Assembly: GCA_029706075.1 (NCBI GenBank)
Contig: JAINUG010000393.1
Span: 248,001 to 312,000 of the forward strand
Direction of reading: 5' to 3'
DNA: 64,000 nucleotides
Source of the DNA: Aldrovandia affinis
Taxonomy: Eukaryota > Chordata > Actinopteri > Notacanthiformes > Halosauridae
Under the pieces are notes generated by a model, which was not told the DNA's origin, made no database searches, and saw only the letters and a list, made by a program, of their open reading frames with translations. The translations under genes were made by a program, and so were the position numbers. Within the stretch, counting starts at the first letter, position 1, and each line of letters starts with the position of its first letter. Of the stretch, positions 1-11,219 are shown piece by piece.

Positions 1-183
1 CTGTACAACAGCCGGTGTGCCAGCAGAGCCCACAGGATCATCAAAGACCCCAGCCACCCCAACCACAGCATGTTCCAGCTGCTACCGTCAGGCAAACGGT
101 ACCGCAGTCTCCAGGCCAGGACCAGTAGGCTCAGAGACAGCTTCTTCCACCAAGCTATCAGGCTACTGAACTCTGGCTACTAG
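1..183 (+). CDS. LINE ORF2 C-terminus (partial)
   Basis: Frame 1 is open from the window edge to a TAG at 181-183. The last sixty residues contain the pattern RYRSLQARTSRLRDSFF followed by QAIRLLN, the usual C-terminus of fish CR1/L2-group reverse transcriptase polyproteins. A close relative of this tail is found on the minus strand at 32,918-33,472. The catalytic domains are outside the window. The protein would copy LINE RNA by target-primed reverse transcription. Confidence 0.85.
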   Translation: MYNSRCASRAHRIIKDPSHPNHSMFQLLPSGKRYRSLQARTSRLRDSFFHQAIRLLNSGY

Positions 184-565
184 CCTAGCTAGCCCAACTG
201 CCAATTTTGCACTACCAGGTGGACTGAGCACAGACACACCTGCACAGACCCAGCACGCGCAGGCGACACTCGCACACGCACACGCACGCGCGCGCTCACA
301 CACATCTGCTGCACTACCACTGAGTCTGCTATCCTGCTATTTTGTACTGTTACCATATTACATTGTTACCTATATTTTATATATTTATTCATGTATGCTC
401 GTTTGCACTATTACTATTACGGGTATTACTATTTTGTTGGTTTTTCTGTGTGTATTTCTGATGCTGCGAAGTTGAGGGGCCAGGCCCAAGATTTTTACTC
501 TGGTGTACCTAGTATCACAGATGTAACAAATAAAGGAATCTGAATCTGAATCTGAATCTGAATCT
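1..565 (+). mobile_element. 3' end of a CR1/L2-group (Rex1/Maui-like) LINE
   Basis: This non-LTR retrotransposon runs in from the left edge of the window. The first 183 bases are the end of its reverse transcriptase ORF, followed by about 380 bp of 3' UTR with CA-rich sequence. The element ends in a short tandem tail of GAATCT units (about 533-565), which is how LINEs of this group end. It sits directly against a minisatellite unit, so it inserted into or beside the array that follows. The family assignment rests on the C-terminal motif and the tail, because the rest of the element is outside the window. Confidence 0.8.
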
Positions 566-570
566 CCATA

Positions 571-1640
571 CTCTCCAATCTGCATTGTTTCTATTTCCAT
601 TCACACTGACATACACAAATATATTAACAGAATGCAATCACTCACGTTCAATCTGTACCAAATAAATATAAGGCATCACTGCATACTCTCCCTGCATACT
701 CTCACTGCATCACTGCATACCTTCACTGCATACTCTTCCTGCCTGACTGTATTTTCTCACTGCTTCACTGCATACTCCCCCTGCATACTCTCACTGCCTC
801 ACTGCTCTCACTGCATACTCTCCCTGCCTCACTGCATACTCTCCCTGCATACTCACCCTGCCTAACTGCATACTCTCACTGCACTCTCACTGCCTCACTT
901 TATACTTTCCCTACCACACTGCATACTCTCACTGCCTCCCTGCATACTCCCCCTGTCTTACTGCAGACACCATCACTGCATACACTCCCTACCTCACTGC
1001 ATACTCTCCCTGCCTTACTGCATACACCATCACTGCATACACTCCCTACCACACTGCATACTCTCCCTGCCTTACTGCATACACCATCACTGCATACACT
1101 CCCTACCTCACTGCATACTCTCCCTGCCTCCCTGCATACTCTCCCTGCCTCACTGTACTTTCACTGCATACACTCCCTACCTCTCTGCATACTCTCCCTG
1201 CCTTACTGCATACTCTCTCTGCCTTACTGCATACTCTCACTGCATACTCTCCCTACCTCCTTGCATACTCTCCCTGCCTCACTGTACTTTTACTGCATAC
1301 ACTCTCTGCTTCACTGCATACTCTCCCTGCCTTACTGCATACTCTCACTGCATACTTTCCCTACCTCGCTGCATACTCTCCCTGCCTCACTGCATACTCT
1401 CCCTGCCTTACTGCATACACCATCACTGCATACACTCCCTACCTCACTGCATACTCTCCCTGTCTCCCTGCATACTCTCCCTGCCTCCCTGTACTTTCAC
1501 TGCATACACTCTCTGCTTCACTGCATACTCTCCAATCTACATTGTTTCTATTTCCATTCACACTGACATTACACTCATTCCAAATATACTCACAGAATGC
1601 AATCACTCACATTCAATCTGTACCAAATAAAGGTCTTGGA
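571..1640. repeat. Minisatellite of about 21-bp units with a higher-order repeat
   Basis: The array is built from degenerate units of the type TGCATACTCTCCCTGCCTCAC, with a larger recurring block of several unit variants. A non-repetitive segment of about 90 bp occurs on both sides (about 577-668 and 1533-1632) and is nearly identical. The true period of the larger structure is therefore about 955 bp, a block of 21-bp repeats plus a 90-bp spacer. Open frames across the array follow from a unit length divisible by three and are not genes. Confidence 0.85.
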
Positions 1641-1787
1641 TGTTTCGGTAATATTGCTTAATTTATAACAATGCAAATCCTTATTATGATAAACATTGAA
1701 TAGATGCGTATACATTCGTGCTTTTTGTAATACAGTATCTTCATACTGACTGACTTTCTGTTATTTTCTCTGTGTCTTGTGTGCCAG

Positions 1788-2578
1788 GGGTGATTTGTAT
1801 TTTCTCCCTCCCCCTGTTCTACAGACGACACCAGGTAAGCCCATTGCTTTCACCTGCGAAATGTGGATCAGCCATACTGAAAATCAGCTGATACCCTCTC
1901 TCAGTGTGGCATGGGCCAGCACTTTATACGCTTACGTGTTATACAGGAGTCACTCATATACAGTATTATGTTCAAGGTACAGCAGCATTGTCCAACTTAC
2001 AAATCAAAGAAAAAACTGACTCCAACTACAACTCAACATAGTCTCACTAACACCTATATACAAATGCTGGTAAATAATTTTAACTTCACTTCCTTAAACA
2101 TGCAAATGCTCCGTGAAAGCATGTGCGTTACTCACTGAGAAAATGTATGTGTGTTACTGAGACAATGGATGTGTGTCACTCACTCAGACCTCTGGTTCTG
2201 TCACAGGAAAGGATTGAAAAGATTGTGACAGTAGTCACGACTCCTTTCAAAAAAATCAAAACTCTGTAAGTATTGGCTTCATATTTCTGCCTGTATTACA
2301 TTATAAGTGTTTACATAAGTTGCAGAATTTTATTCTGAATGTTTGTGAAAAATTATGCTTCTTTTAAAACTGTCAGAAATCTGCAGGAATTGTACTGGTG
2401 TCTAAAAGATGATAGTATTTCGCATAAAGTGTGAAACCCCAGTCTGAGTCACTTCCTCCCTGTTTTCTTTGTGGTTCACAGAATTTGCCACTTGATTCAA
2501 AGGGCCAAACCCACTCCTGCTCCCACCCCTGCTCCCCCTCCTGCCCAGGGACCCAAACCCAAAGCCAAGTCAAAATAA
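1788..2578 (+). CDS. Reticulon (RTN2-like), last three coding exons
   Basis: Three exons can be read: 1788-1834 (47 nt), 2207-2265 (59 nt) and 2482-2578 (ending in TAA). Each has AG before it, and the first two are followed by GTAAGC and GTAAGT. Phases match across both introns. The translation gives FSLPLFYRRHQ, then ERIEKIVTVVTTPFKKIKT, then a Pro/Ala-rich tail ending in PKPKAKSK. Position and exon sizes match the end of the reticulon homology domain, where relatives read FSVPVIYERHQ followed by AQIDHYLGLANK. Reticulons are hairpin membrane proteins that shape tubular endoplasmic reticulum. This part covers the end of the second hairpin and the cytosolic C-terminus. The earlier exons lie left of the window, beyond the LINE and minisatellite. 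RTN2 is the closest match from memory (FSIPLLYRQHQ, Ala-rich end), but the paralogue is uncertain. Confidence 0.82.
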
Positions 2579-3071
2579 AGAGAGGGAGAGGAGGAGCAAC
2601 GGGCTGTCACTCACATGTCTTAACCAATAGGCTGTGCTCAGGGACAGAAGGGCTTGGGGCAGCTGAGTCAGAATGGGGATGGGGGGGGGGTGATGGGGGG
2701 TGTACAGGGATATTTTGGATGGTTTTATAGCTTTTCATGTAAGTAAAGGTTTTGAGCAGAGACAGAGCAGAGCGGTACACCTGTGGTTCTGCAGGGCCAA
2801 TGGATTCTTAAAGATTGCGCTGTTACCTGCATAACAGCAACTGCTGCACACCTGGATCAATGCACGTCCTTTAACCTGCTATCCCAATAACCACTCTGGA
2901 AAGGTAGTTCAGGCACCAGCTCCTGAAGTAGCACCTTACGGCCCAGTCAGGACTCTAGTTCACCCAGTGACAGCATGTACTCAGCTGCATCACACTGCAA
3001 CACTAATTTCATGATTATGCATTATTAATTAAGGGTTAGGGCTTGCAACTCCTGTTGAACCTTTCAGCAAA
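2579..3071 (+). other. Probable reticulon 3' UTR and flank
   Basis: No further gene is visible here. An AATAAA overlaps the reticulon stop (2574-2579), which is too close to be the likely poly(A) signal. The next plus-strand candidates are at 3953-3958 and about 4219. A G-run lies near 2680. The UTR boundary cannot be set from sequence alone. Confidence 0.35.
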
Positions 3072-3179
3072 GGAATTGCTTCAGTAGATATCCAGCTGTA
3101 GAAATGGGTTTTATGTAAAGAAAAAACTGTGTATGTCGCTCTGGATAAGAGCGTCTGTTAAATGTGAAATGTAAATGTA
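3072..3179 (+). mobile_element. 3' part of a tRNA-derived fish SINE (V-SINE-like)
   Basis: The segment GAATTGCTTCAG...ATATCCAGCTGTA...CGCTCTGGATAAGAGCGTCTG followed by a TGTAAATGTA tail matches the 3' half of the complete copies at 30,845-31,065 and 37,303-37,547 (reverse strand). The tRNA-like head is missing, so the copy is 5'-truncated or decayed. Confidence 0.75.
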
Positions 3180-3473
3180 CATCAAGAGCCTGAGCTCAGA
3201 ATCATACCGTCCCGCTTGCAATTACAATTTTTCCCACAGTAAACGTGGAAACGTTCCCCAGCCGAAACAAGCCTGTATCCCGCCGTGGCTCTCCTCCATA
3301 TAGACCATTTAGATTGTCTCCAAATTGTCTTTCAGACCCCTGAAACCCACAGCCTAAATATTTTGTCATATTTTAAGTCTCTAAATCAACTCACGCTTAA
3401 TTGCATTCTCAAGCTAGTGTGAAATGTGGTATTGGTGTGTACCTTGCCTGGACTGATGTTCAGGACACTGCAG

Positions 3474-3683
3474 AATTGTCAGTGAGCTTGTAAGCAATGC
3501 CTAGCATTAGGGAGTCTGAAGGTTTACAGGAGTGACCACTCTTATCCGAGAAGGGCCGGTGTGGGTGCAGGCTTTTGTTGTAGCACAGCACTGAAACACC
3601 TGATTCGACAAATAAGGCTCTTGCTTGTAGACCATAATTAGTTGAAACAGCTGTTTTAGTTGCTTACAAGCTCACTGACAATT
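3474..3683. mobile_element. Short palindromic-ended element (MITE-like)
   Basis: A perfect 24-bp inverted repeat (3474-3497 and 3660-3683) encloses about 162 bp that includes the common fish-repeat phrase GGCCGGTGTGGGTGCAGG. No coding potential is present. Terminal inverted repeats plus small size suggest a MITE or foldback repeat. Target duplications were not clear, so the superfamily is undetermined. Confidence 0.5.
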
Positions 3684-3689
3684 CAGCTC

Positions 3690-3815
3690 TGGCTTACTCT
3701 TCTCCTCAACCCTGGTCCTGGAGAGCCGCAGGGTGTGCTGGGTTTTGTTGTTTCTCAGCACTTTTTGATCTATTACAGCAGTAATTAACTCACCTCACCT
3801 GGTTTTGTGCTAACT
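3690..3815. repeat. Interspersed fish repeat
   Basis: The phrase CCTGGTCCTGGAGAGCC, followed by TGCTGGGTTTTGTTG and CTCACCTCACCTGG, belongs to a repeat family I recall as common in fish genomes. Ends and class cannot be defined here. Confidence 0.4.
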
Positions 3816-5461
3816 ATGAAGACAAGATCAGTCTATTGCTCAAAGGCCAGCCCTGTTCTTGCTCGTGAAGTAGGTGCCTTCAAAACAAACAAAATGTGAA
3901 GTCAGACACATTTATAACTCTGAAGGCCTGGAATAGCCTGACCCTGTGCTGTAATAAAGGTTGTCTTAGGCCTGGCTCAGAAACATTGTAGTTGTATACA
4001 CTATCTTGCTCTTAATTAAATGGCAGTGCCCCCTGGTGGTGTGGAGGGGACTGCACTAGTGCTCCAAGTTGTATCAACACACATGTGAAACTTTAACGCC
4101 CTGACAAAAGAGAAGTCTTAACATAGGAGCCCAATTCAACTGTCAAGCCTTGTATAATATCAAATAATGATTTTTGTACTGTAAACAAGAAAAGGGGTAG
4201 GTTAGTTTTGACTATTTCAATAAATGTTAAATTCTAATGAATGTTCTAACAACTTTGAAAATGCGCAGTTCAGTGTTGTGTGTAACTCGTTGCTTTTGTT
4301 GTGCGTTGCGGTTTTCTCTTCTTTCTACATCTGCACAGCATCATACCTCCCACTAGTGACAGAATAATAAGTAACAGCTTTTCATATTGTAAGAAAGCAT
4401 GCTGTGTTTGTGCACATGTAAAATGCATAGCATCCATATGTTGTATAATAAATAGCAGGTGGGGACATTTTTTTAAGAATCAGGTGCCCAGGAAGATGTA
4501 GTTGGAGCACCCTGATATAAAACATTGCATTCTGCGACTGGGGAAATTTCTCAAATAATTTTAGGCCGTGAAAGTTTCAATCTTTATCCACAAGGTGGCG
4601 AGTGGCGTCAATGTTCGACGCAGCAACATCCTGGATATATATCGCTGGTGGACAGTGATGCAGTAACAAGGTCAAACCCACGGTACTGGGCGGACCTCAG
4701 CCCGCTCTGCAATGGAAGCCTACAGCTGCCATGTGCTTGTTTTAAAATACCAGCTACAATTCCCTGCCCATCAAAACTGCTTTGTGAGATGGCTTTAGTT
4801 TATGTACAAGAACACTCAACTGAAAGACGGTATTTGAGTACTTTATATAGACAAACGTAAACAATCAAAGACATAACCCAAAGTTCTAGAAGCACAGGAG
4901 CCATTTTAAAGGCATTTCACAACATGTAATATTCTATTTGAGTTACATCTGATTATTTTTAATTTGATAGGCCTTTTGGCAGATTTTACTTGGAGGTTAA
5001 TTTAATTTTCCAACCACTCAGTGAATGTATTTGTTATTAAATTTAAACGAGCTGGGCTGCTCAACTCATTTTCCGTATAAAAGGAAGAATTTGCATTTGC
5101 TTCCCAAAATGCAGAGATTAAATTTACACTTCTTTTCAAAGCCCGTTCCATTCGGGGAAGGGATAGACAAATTAAGCTGGAGTTTAGATACCAACCTTGC
5201 AGTAAATGCGTCCATAGCCTCACAATGTGACAAGGTGCTTACACTGCTACTAAACAAATGCAAAGCTTTCGTCCTGATTTTTTGTGGCTATTAAATACGT
5301 CACCAATGCAACAAAATCCAAACCACATTTTTGTAAGAGGTGGCTTTAAATCAAAGAGACTTGTTTGAATAGATTTTTTTTATGATGAGGCAGTGATACC
5401 ATTTTTGTATTTAGGGAAAAGCGAGCATTGTGCCTAAAAAAGTATGCTATTTTAAGTTCTA
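3816..5461. other. AT-rich sequence without recognised genes
   Basis: Short open frames occur (for example 4525-4860 plus) but none resembles a known family or has splice or promoter support. Nothing else was recognised. Confidence 0.4.
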
Positions 5462-5623
5462 ATGGATTCCAGTAAAGCGATGGGTCCACCCGTGCCGCCT
5501 CATAAACCTCCATCCAGCGGCCTTGGCGAGGGTAATAAGTGGGTGTTGAAGTGCGTTCTGCTGGGGGACGGAGTGGTGGGAAAGACGAGCAGAGCTGGCC
5601 CGTGGCATAGGCGATATAGGTGA
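5462..5623 (+). pseudogene. Rho-family GTPase N-terminal fragment (RhoU/RhoV-like)
   Basis: An ATG opens 53 codons: a short N-terminus with the SH3-ligand-like stretch PPVPPHKPP, then KCVLLGDGVVGKTS, which is beta-1 plus a complete P-loop (GxxxxGKS/T) for GTP phosphate binding. A proline-rich extension before KCVLxGDGxVGKTS is typical of the atypical Rho GTPases RhoU and RhoV, which act in adhesion and cytoskeletal signalling. Straight after GKTS the homology stops. The residues that should follow (LVVSYTTNGYP in RhoU) are absent, and a TGA comes 10 codons later. No splice donor is seen at the break. It therefore looks like a truncated 5' fragment or pseudogene, although a real exon 1 with an error near its end is possible. 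Confidence 0.5.
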
Positions 5624-5963
5624 ATGCTCAGGGTGCTGTCCATCCATAGCGGGCACGCCAAATGAGGGAGAGGGAAAAATATAAAACGGAAAAACAAGCA
5701 GTGTCCCTATTTTCAGGATTGCCCGCGGCTGCGGTGTGGCACCCACGAATACATCCATTCAGAAACCTATGTGCAAATACGCCCATTCTGAGACCTGGCG
5801 TTTGGCTGGCGCGAGGTTCTCCCGAAAAAGCCCAAGTGACTTTGAACCTGAACTGAGAGGTGAGGATGGGTTAAGCACTGTGGCAATTTTCACCACAACC
5901 ATCTAAGTTGTTATTAATGTAGGCTACTATGTGAGCATACAGTATAGTTCGTTTATAGCGTTA
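5624..5963. other. Flank between GTPase fragment and Gypsy element
   Basis: No gene or repeat was recognised. The right end supplies the ACGTT target duplication of the Gypsy element (5964-5968). Confidence 0.3.
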
Positions 5964-5968
5964 ACGTT

Positions 5969-6450
5969 TGTCATATTCCCAATGTTCCTGTCTCGTTTTT
6001 TCCGTTGTCTTGTTCCTCCCTTGTGATTGTTGTGTTAATTGTTTTATTATTTTCAATTATTCTATTATCATTCCCTCATTACTCCCCATCATGTTCACCT
6101 GTTGCCTATTCCGTCATCCATTCCGGCACACCTGCTTCCCATAATTTCCATCAGCCCTGCAGTATATCTACCCCAGTTTTCCAGTCAGTCTTCGTCAGAT
6201 TGTTGTTTCCTCTACCTGGTCCATTACTCCTCCATCCGCCAGCTCTGTTCGTCCTGCCAGCCCCGCCTGCCTGCACGCTTAGCTGCCTCCCTGGTTCCCT
6301 CCTGTCTGTCCTCCTGTGCATCCCCTCCAGAATCCAGCCCATCATCTCTACTACCTCTGTCATCGCTTGTATCATTATTATAATTAAATTTTCACTCTCC
6401 ATCCTAACCTTCCGTGTCTGTGTTTGGGTTCGTTCCTGTTCGTCATAACA
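5969..6450 (+). repeat. 5' LTR of the Gypsy chromovirus
   Basis: The LTR begins TGTCATATTCC and ends GTCATAACA (TG...CA), is 482 bp long, and is nearly identical to 10,738-11,219. The primer-binding region that follows does not match a tRNA 3' end I can name. Confidence 0.93.
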
Positions 6451-6467
6451 GAACGATCTGACCTAGC

Positions 6468-7478
6468 ATGGACCCAGCGGACACTAACCAGATCCGTCAA
6501 GCCCTGTCCCTACAGGGCGTTCTTGTCGGCCAACAGGGTCAATCCATCCAGGAGCTGACGACAGCGCTGCACTGCCTCTCCACCAGCATAAAGGAGAACA
6601 AAGATCTTTTACAAGATTTGTTTTCACAACGCGCTGTCCAAGGAAGTTCCCCTCCTGTCGTCGCTTCACCCCCGACCCGCCAGTTTTCCTGCACAAGGAG
6701 CCTCACGTGCCTGCTCCTGATCGTTATGCCGGAGACCTGGGTATGTGCCGCGCCTTCCTCATTCAATGCTCCTGGTTTTCGAGCAGCAGCCTACCTCGTA
6801 TTCCACTGATGGGTCCCGCATCGCCTACATAATGGGGTTGCTCAAGGGGGATGCGCTGGCATGGGCGTCCGCCTTTGGGGGAGCAGTTCTTCTTATTTCA
6901 CCTCCTACTCCCGCTTCGTTTCGGAATTAAGGAATGTCTTCGACCACCCCGTCCGAGGTACGGACGTTAGTCAACGGTTGTTCACCATTTACCAGGGTGC
7001 CCGTTCTGTGGCCGACTTCGCGGTGGAGTTCCGCATCACTGCTGCGGAGTCCGGTTGGAACGACCGGGCGCTCCAAGGGGCTTTTCGGCACGGTCTCAGC
7101 GACTCTTTGAAAGATGAGTTGGCTGCCAGGGAGGACCCAGCTAATCTCGATGACCTCATTTCCATAGTCATCAGACTTGATAACCGCCTCCGCGAGCGTT
7201 ACCGGGAAAGAGCTGTCCGTCGTCCCTCCATCTCCTCTTCCCGTGGCTCTCCTCTCTACCCTCCTAGATCGAGACCTGAATCCCCTGCTGCCTCTCTTCC
7301 CAGCCTTGTCTCTACTGCAGCCGTCTCCGAAGAGGTTCCCATGCAACTGGGTCGGGCTCGTCTCACACCTGCTGAGCGTCTCCGGAGGTTGCAATCGGGA
7401 TCCTGCATTTACTGCGGTCAGTCTGGGCATTTCCTGTCTTCCTGCTCCCTTCGACCAAAAGAGGGGGCTCGCCAGTGA
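6468..7478 (+). pseudogene. Gypsy gag region (fossil)
   Basis: The region encodes a capsid-type Gag starting at [13 protein letters not shown] and ending near a single CCHC zinc knuckle (CIYCGQSGHFLSSC), which binds the element's own RNA. A Ser/Pro/Arg-rich linker precedes the knuckle. The reading frame is not continuous, so the gene is treated as broken. Gag of this group would form virus-like particles inside the cell. Confidence 0.85.
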
Positions 7479-10400
7479 TTCTGGGGGTCCTGGCGAGTCG
7501 TACTACTACCCCACATACTCCGCGACCTCATATGCAGCTCAACGCCGTGTTGTCCTGGAATCAGCAGTCCCTGCCCTTGTCTGCATTAATCGACTCTGGT
7601 TCTGACGAGAACTTCCTGGATTCCAACCTCGTTACCCAAGCTGGCATTGCGTTGGAACCCCTCACTACTCCTCTGAATGCCAATGCTCTCAACGGCAAGC
7701 TCCTCGCTCAAGTTACCCACCGCACCGTACCCCTTCACCTCACCCTTTCCGGCAATCACCACGAGACCCTCCAGTTTCACGTCCTCTCCTCACCCCACGC
7801 TCCCCTGGTCCTCCTGTCACTCATCTTGCTTGCTGTCTGCTTCTGCTCCTGCTCTACCTGAGGCTCCTACGCCCACCGCTGAACCTCCCAATCTCTCCTC
7901 CATCCCTCCTGCTTATCATGACCTCGTCGAGGTTTTCAGCAAGCAACGCGCCCTTTCCCTGCCTCCTCACCGACCTTATGACTGTGCCATTGATCTCCTT
8001 CCCGGGGCTCCCCTGCCTTCCAGCCGCCTCTTCAACCTGTCCCGTCCAGAGAGGGAGGCCATGGAGCGCTACATCCGCGATTCTCTCGCCGCGGGTCTCA
8101 TCAGGCCTTCTTCGTCCCCTGTTGCTGCTGGATTTTTCTTTGTGGCCAAGAAAGACAAGTCCCTTCGTCCCTGCATCGATTACCGTGGCCTCAATAACAT
8201 CACCATCAAGAACAAATACCCCCTCCCACTCATCAGCTCAGCATTCGAGCCACTTCAAGGTGCCGTCATTTTTTTCGAAATTGGATCTCCGCAACGCCTA
8301 CCACTTGGTGAGGGTTCGTGAGGGCGATGAATGGAAGACGGCTTTCAACACCCCCCTCGGCCACTTCGAATACCTGGTCATGGCCTTTGGGCTTACTAAT
8401 GCTCCCGCCGTTTTCCAGGCGCTCATCAATGGCGTTCTCCGGGACTTCTTAAACCGCTCTGTTTTTGTTTATTTGGACGATATCCTCATTTTTTCCCACA
8501 GCCTCGAGGAGCACGTCCAGCATGTCCGCCAGGTTCTCCAAAGACTTTTAGAAAATAAATTATTTGTGAAAGCGGAGAAATGCGATTTTCATGTTCACTC
8601 TGTTTCCTTCCTGGGTTACATCATTGAGAGCGGTCAGGTTAGGATGGACCCCGAAAAGATCCAGGCGGTGGTTACTTGGCCTAAACCCACCTCCGTGAAG
8701 CTGCTACAACGCTTCCTGGGCTTTGCTAATTTTTACCGTCGCTTCATCAGGGATTACAGTCGGGTTGCCGCTCCCCTCACTCGTCTCACCTCCTCCCTTA
8801 CCCGTTTCGTCTGGTCCTCGGAAGCGGACGACGCATTTGCGGAGCTAAAGAGGCACTTCACCTCCGCACCCATCCTCATTTTGCCAGATCCATCTCGCCA
8901 GTTTGTGGTCGAGGCTGATGCCTCCAACACCGGGGTGGGAGCGGTGTTATCCCAACGCTCTACCCTGGACCAGAAACTCCACCCTTGTGCCTTTTTTTCC
9001 CGTCGCCTGTCCCCTGCCGAGCGCAATTATGATGTCGGGAACCGTGAACTCCTGGCGGTCAAGCTCGCCCTTGAGGAATGGCGCCACTGGCTTGAGGGTT
9101 CCGAGCAGCCGTTTATCGTCTGGACTGACCACCGCAACCTGGAGTACATCCAAACGGCCAAACGTCTCAACTCTCGCCAGGCCCGCTGGGCCCTGTTCTT
9201 CGGGCGTTTCAATTTTAACCGGACTTTTCGTCCTGGTTCTAAAAATGTGAAACCCGATGCCCTTTCCCGTCTCCATGTCCCCGAGGTGTTTCCCGTTACT
9301 CCTGAGACCATCCTTCCTCCGTCCTGTGTGGTGGCCGCTGTCTCCCGGCAGATCGAGTCGGTTGTCCGTGACGCCCAGCAGACCCATCCAGATCCAGGTA
9401 CTGGCCCTCCGAACCGACTCTTCGTCCCAGACCCCGTCCGATCTCAGGTCCTTCAGTGGGTCCACACCTCCCGGTTCGCCTGTCATCCTGGCATCAGCCG
9501 CACCCTGAGCCTGCTCAAGCGGCACTTCTGGTGGTCCACCATCGATGTCGACACCCGTTCTTTTGTGCTCGCCTGCCCCGTGTGTTCCCGGTCAAGGCTA
9601 CTCACCAACCTCCTGCTGGCTTGCTCCGTCCCCTGCCTGTTCCTGGTCGCCCTTGGTCCCACATCGCCCTGGATTTTGTCACGGTCTCCCCGTCTAAAGG
9701 TAACACCGTGGTCCTCACCATCATCGACCGCTTCTCTAAAGCCGTGCATTTTGTTGCCCTTCCCAAACTCCCCACTGCCTCTGAAACAGCGGACCTTCTC
9801 TGCCTCCACGTCTTCCGCCTGCACGGCATTCCCCTGGACATCGTCTCCGACCGCGGACCCCAGTTCACCTCCCACGTCTGGAAGACCTTCTGTGCCGCTC
9901 TTCGTGCCTCGGTAAGCCTGTCCTCTGGTTTTCACCCCCAGACTAACGGCCAGACAGAGCGCGCCAATCAAGACCTGGGAGCGTCTCTCCGTGTTATCAC
10001 GTCAGAAGATCCTCGGCCTGGAGCACTCAACTTCCCTGGATTGAGTACGCTCACAACTCGTTGACCAGCGCGTCCACAGGTCTGTCCCCCTTCGAGGCTT
10101 CCCTTGGTTACCAACCCCCTCTCTTCCCTGTCCAGGAGGAGGAACTGGCAGTTCCTCGGTCCAGGCCCACTTGGATCGCTGTCGCAGGACCTGGGAGCTC
10201 ACCCGCACTACCCTGCTTAGTTCCACTGATCGGAACCGCGCTTCGCTGACCGCCATCGCACCCGGCGCCCAACTACCAACCGGGTCAGGAGGTTTGGCTC
10301 TCCACCAAGGATCTTCCCCTTCACACTACTTCCCGCAAGTTCACACCCCGCTACATTGGCCCCTTCCCCATTGACTCTGTTATTAATCCCTCTGTGGTCA

Positions 10401-10726
10401 AGCTTCGACTTCCAGCCTCCATGAGGATCCACCCCTCCTTCCATGTCTCTCTCATTAAACCGGTCTCCAATAGCCCACTCTGCCCTCCTGCCGTCGCCCC
10501 TCCACCCCCCCGGATCATCGATGACCACCCGGACTACACCGTCCGGCGTTTGCTGGATGCACGCTGTCGAGGTCGTGGATTCCAGTATCTGGTCGACTGG
10601 GAGGGTTATGGTCCGGAAGAACGCAGTTGGGTGTCCCGCGCCCTTATTCTGGACCCTTCCCTCATTCGGGACTTCCATCTGTCTCACCCTAACCACCCTG
10701 TTCAGATGCCCAGAGGCATCCGTTGA
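7479..10726 (+). pseudogene. Gypsy pol region (fossil)
   Basis: In order the region shows an aspartic protease ([11 protein letters not shown]), a reverse transcriptase with the [11 protein letters not shown] active-site motif, RNase H ([13 protein letters not shown]), an integrase with a zinc-binding N-terminus and [11 protein letters not shown], and a chromodomain ([15 protein letters not shown]) at about 10,530-10,690. The chromodomain would read histone marks to choose insertion sites. The frame is interrupted several times. Sequence around the reverse transcriptase and RNase H is the longest undisturbed part. Confidence 0.88.
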
Positions 10727-10737
10727 GGGGGGGGTAC

Positions 10738-11219
10738 TGTCATATTCCCGATGTTCCTGTCTCATTTTTTCCGTTGTCTTGTTCCTCCCTTGTGATTGTT
10801 GTGTTAATTGTTTTATTATTTTCAATTATTCTATTATCATTCCCTCATTACTCCCCATCATGTTCACCTGTTGCCTATTCCGTCATCCATTCCGGCACAC
10901 CTGCTTCCCATCATTTCCATCAGCCCTGCAGTATATCTACCCCGGTTTTCCAGTCACTCTTCGTCAGATCGTTGTTTCCTCTACCTGGTCCATTACTCCT
11001 CCATCCGCCAGCTCTGTTCGTCCTGCCAGCCCCGCCTGCCTGCAAGCTTAGCCGCCTCCCCGGTTCCCTCCTGTCTGTCCTCCTGTGCATCCCCTCTAGA
11101 ATCCAGCCCATCGTCTCTACTACCTCTGTCATCGCTTGTATCATTATTATAATTAAATTTTCACTCTCCATCCTAACCTTCCGTGTCTGCGTTTGGGTTC
11201 GTTCCTGTTCGTCATAACA
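10738..11219 (+). repeat. 3' LTR of the Gypsy chromovirus
   Basis: The LTR is 482 bp long, begins TGTCATATTCC after a G-rich purine tract (about 10,725-10,735) and ends CATAACA before the ACGTT target duplication. Confidence 0.93.

Larger units (their letters stand above)
5969..11219 (+). mobile_element. Ty3/Gypsy chromovirus, complete in layout, young
   Basis: This LTR retrotransposon fossil spans 5251 bp with two LTRs of 482 bp each that differ at only a small number of sites. It is flanked by the 5-bp target duplication ACGTT (5964-5968 and 11,220-11,224). The layout is LTR, gag, pol in the order protease, reverse transcriptase, RNase H, integrase, chromodomain, then a purine tract and LTR. 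The C-terminal chromodomain places it among chromoviruses (the sushi-like Gypsy group of fish). The coding part is broken by roughly five or six interruptions. LTR similarity suggests a recent insertion. A solo LTR of the same family is at 16,886-17,491. Confidence 0.92.

Noticed and set aside
632-1566. Open frames rich in HTLPASLH-type repeats
   Set aside because: They lie wholly in the 21-bp minisatellite and follow from a unit length divisible by three.
2574-2579. AATAAA as the reticulon poly(A) signal
   Set aside because: It overlaps the stop codon, which would leave almost no 3' UTR. A downstream signal is more likely.
4525-4860. 111-codon plus-strand frame
   Set aside because: No family resemblance, no splice or start context, and it lies in a region otherwise without gene signs.
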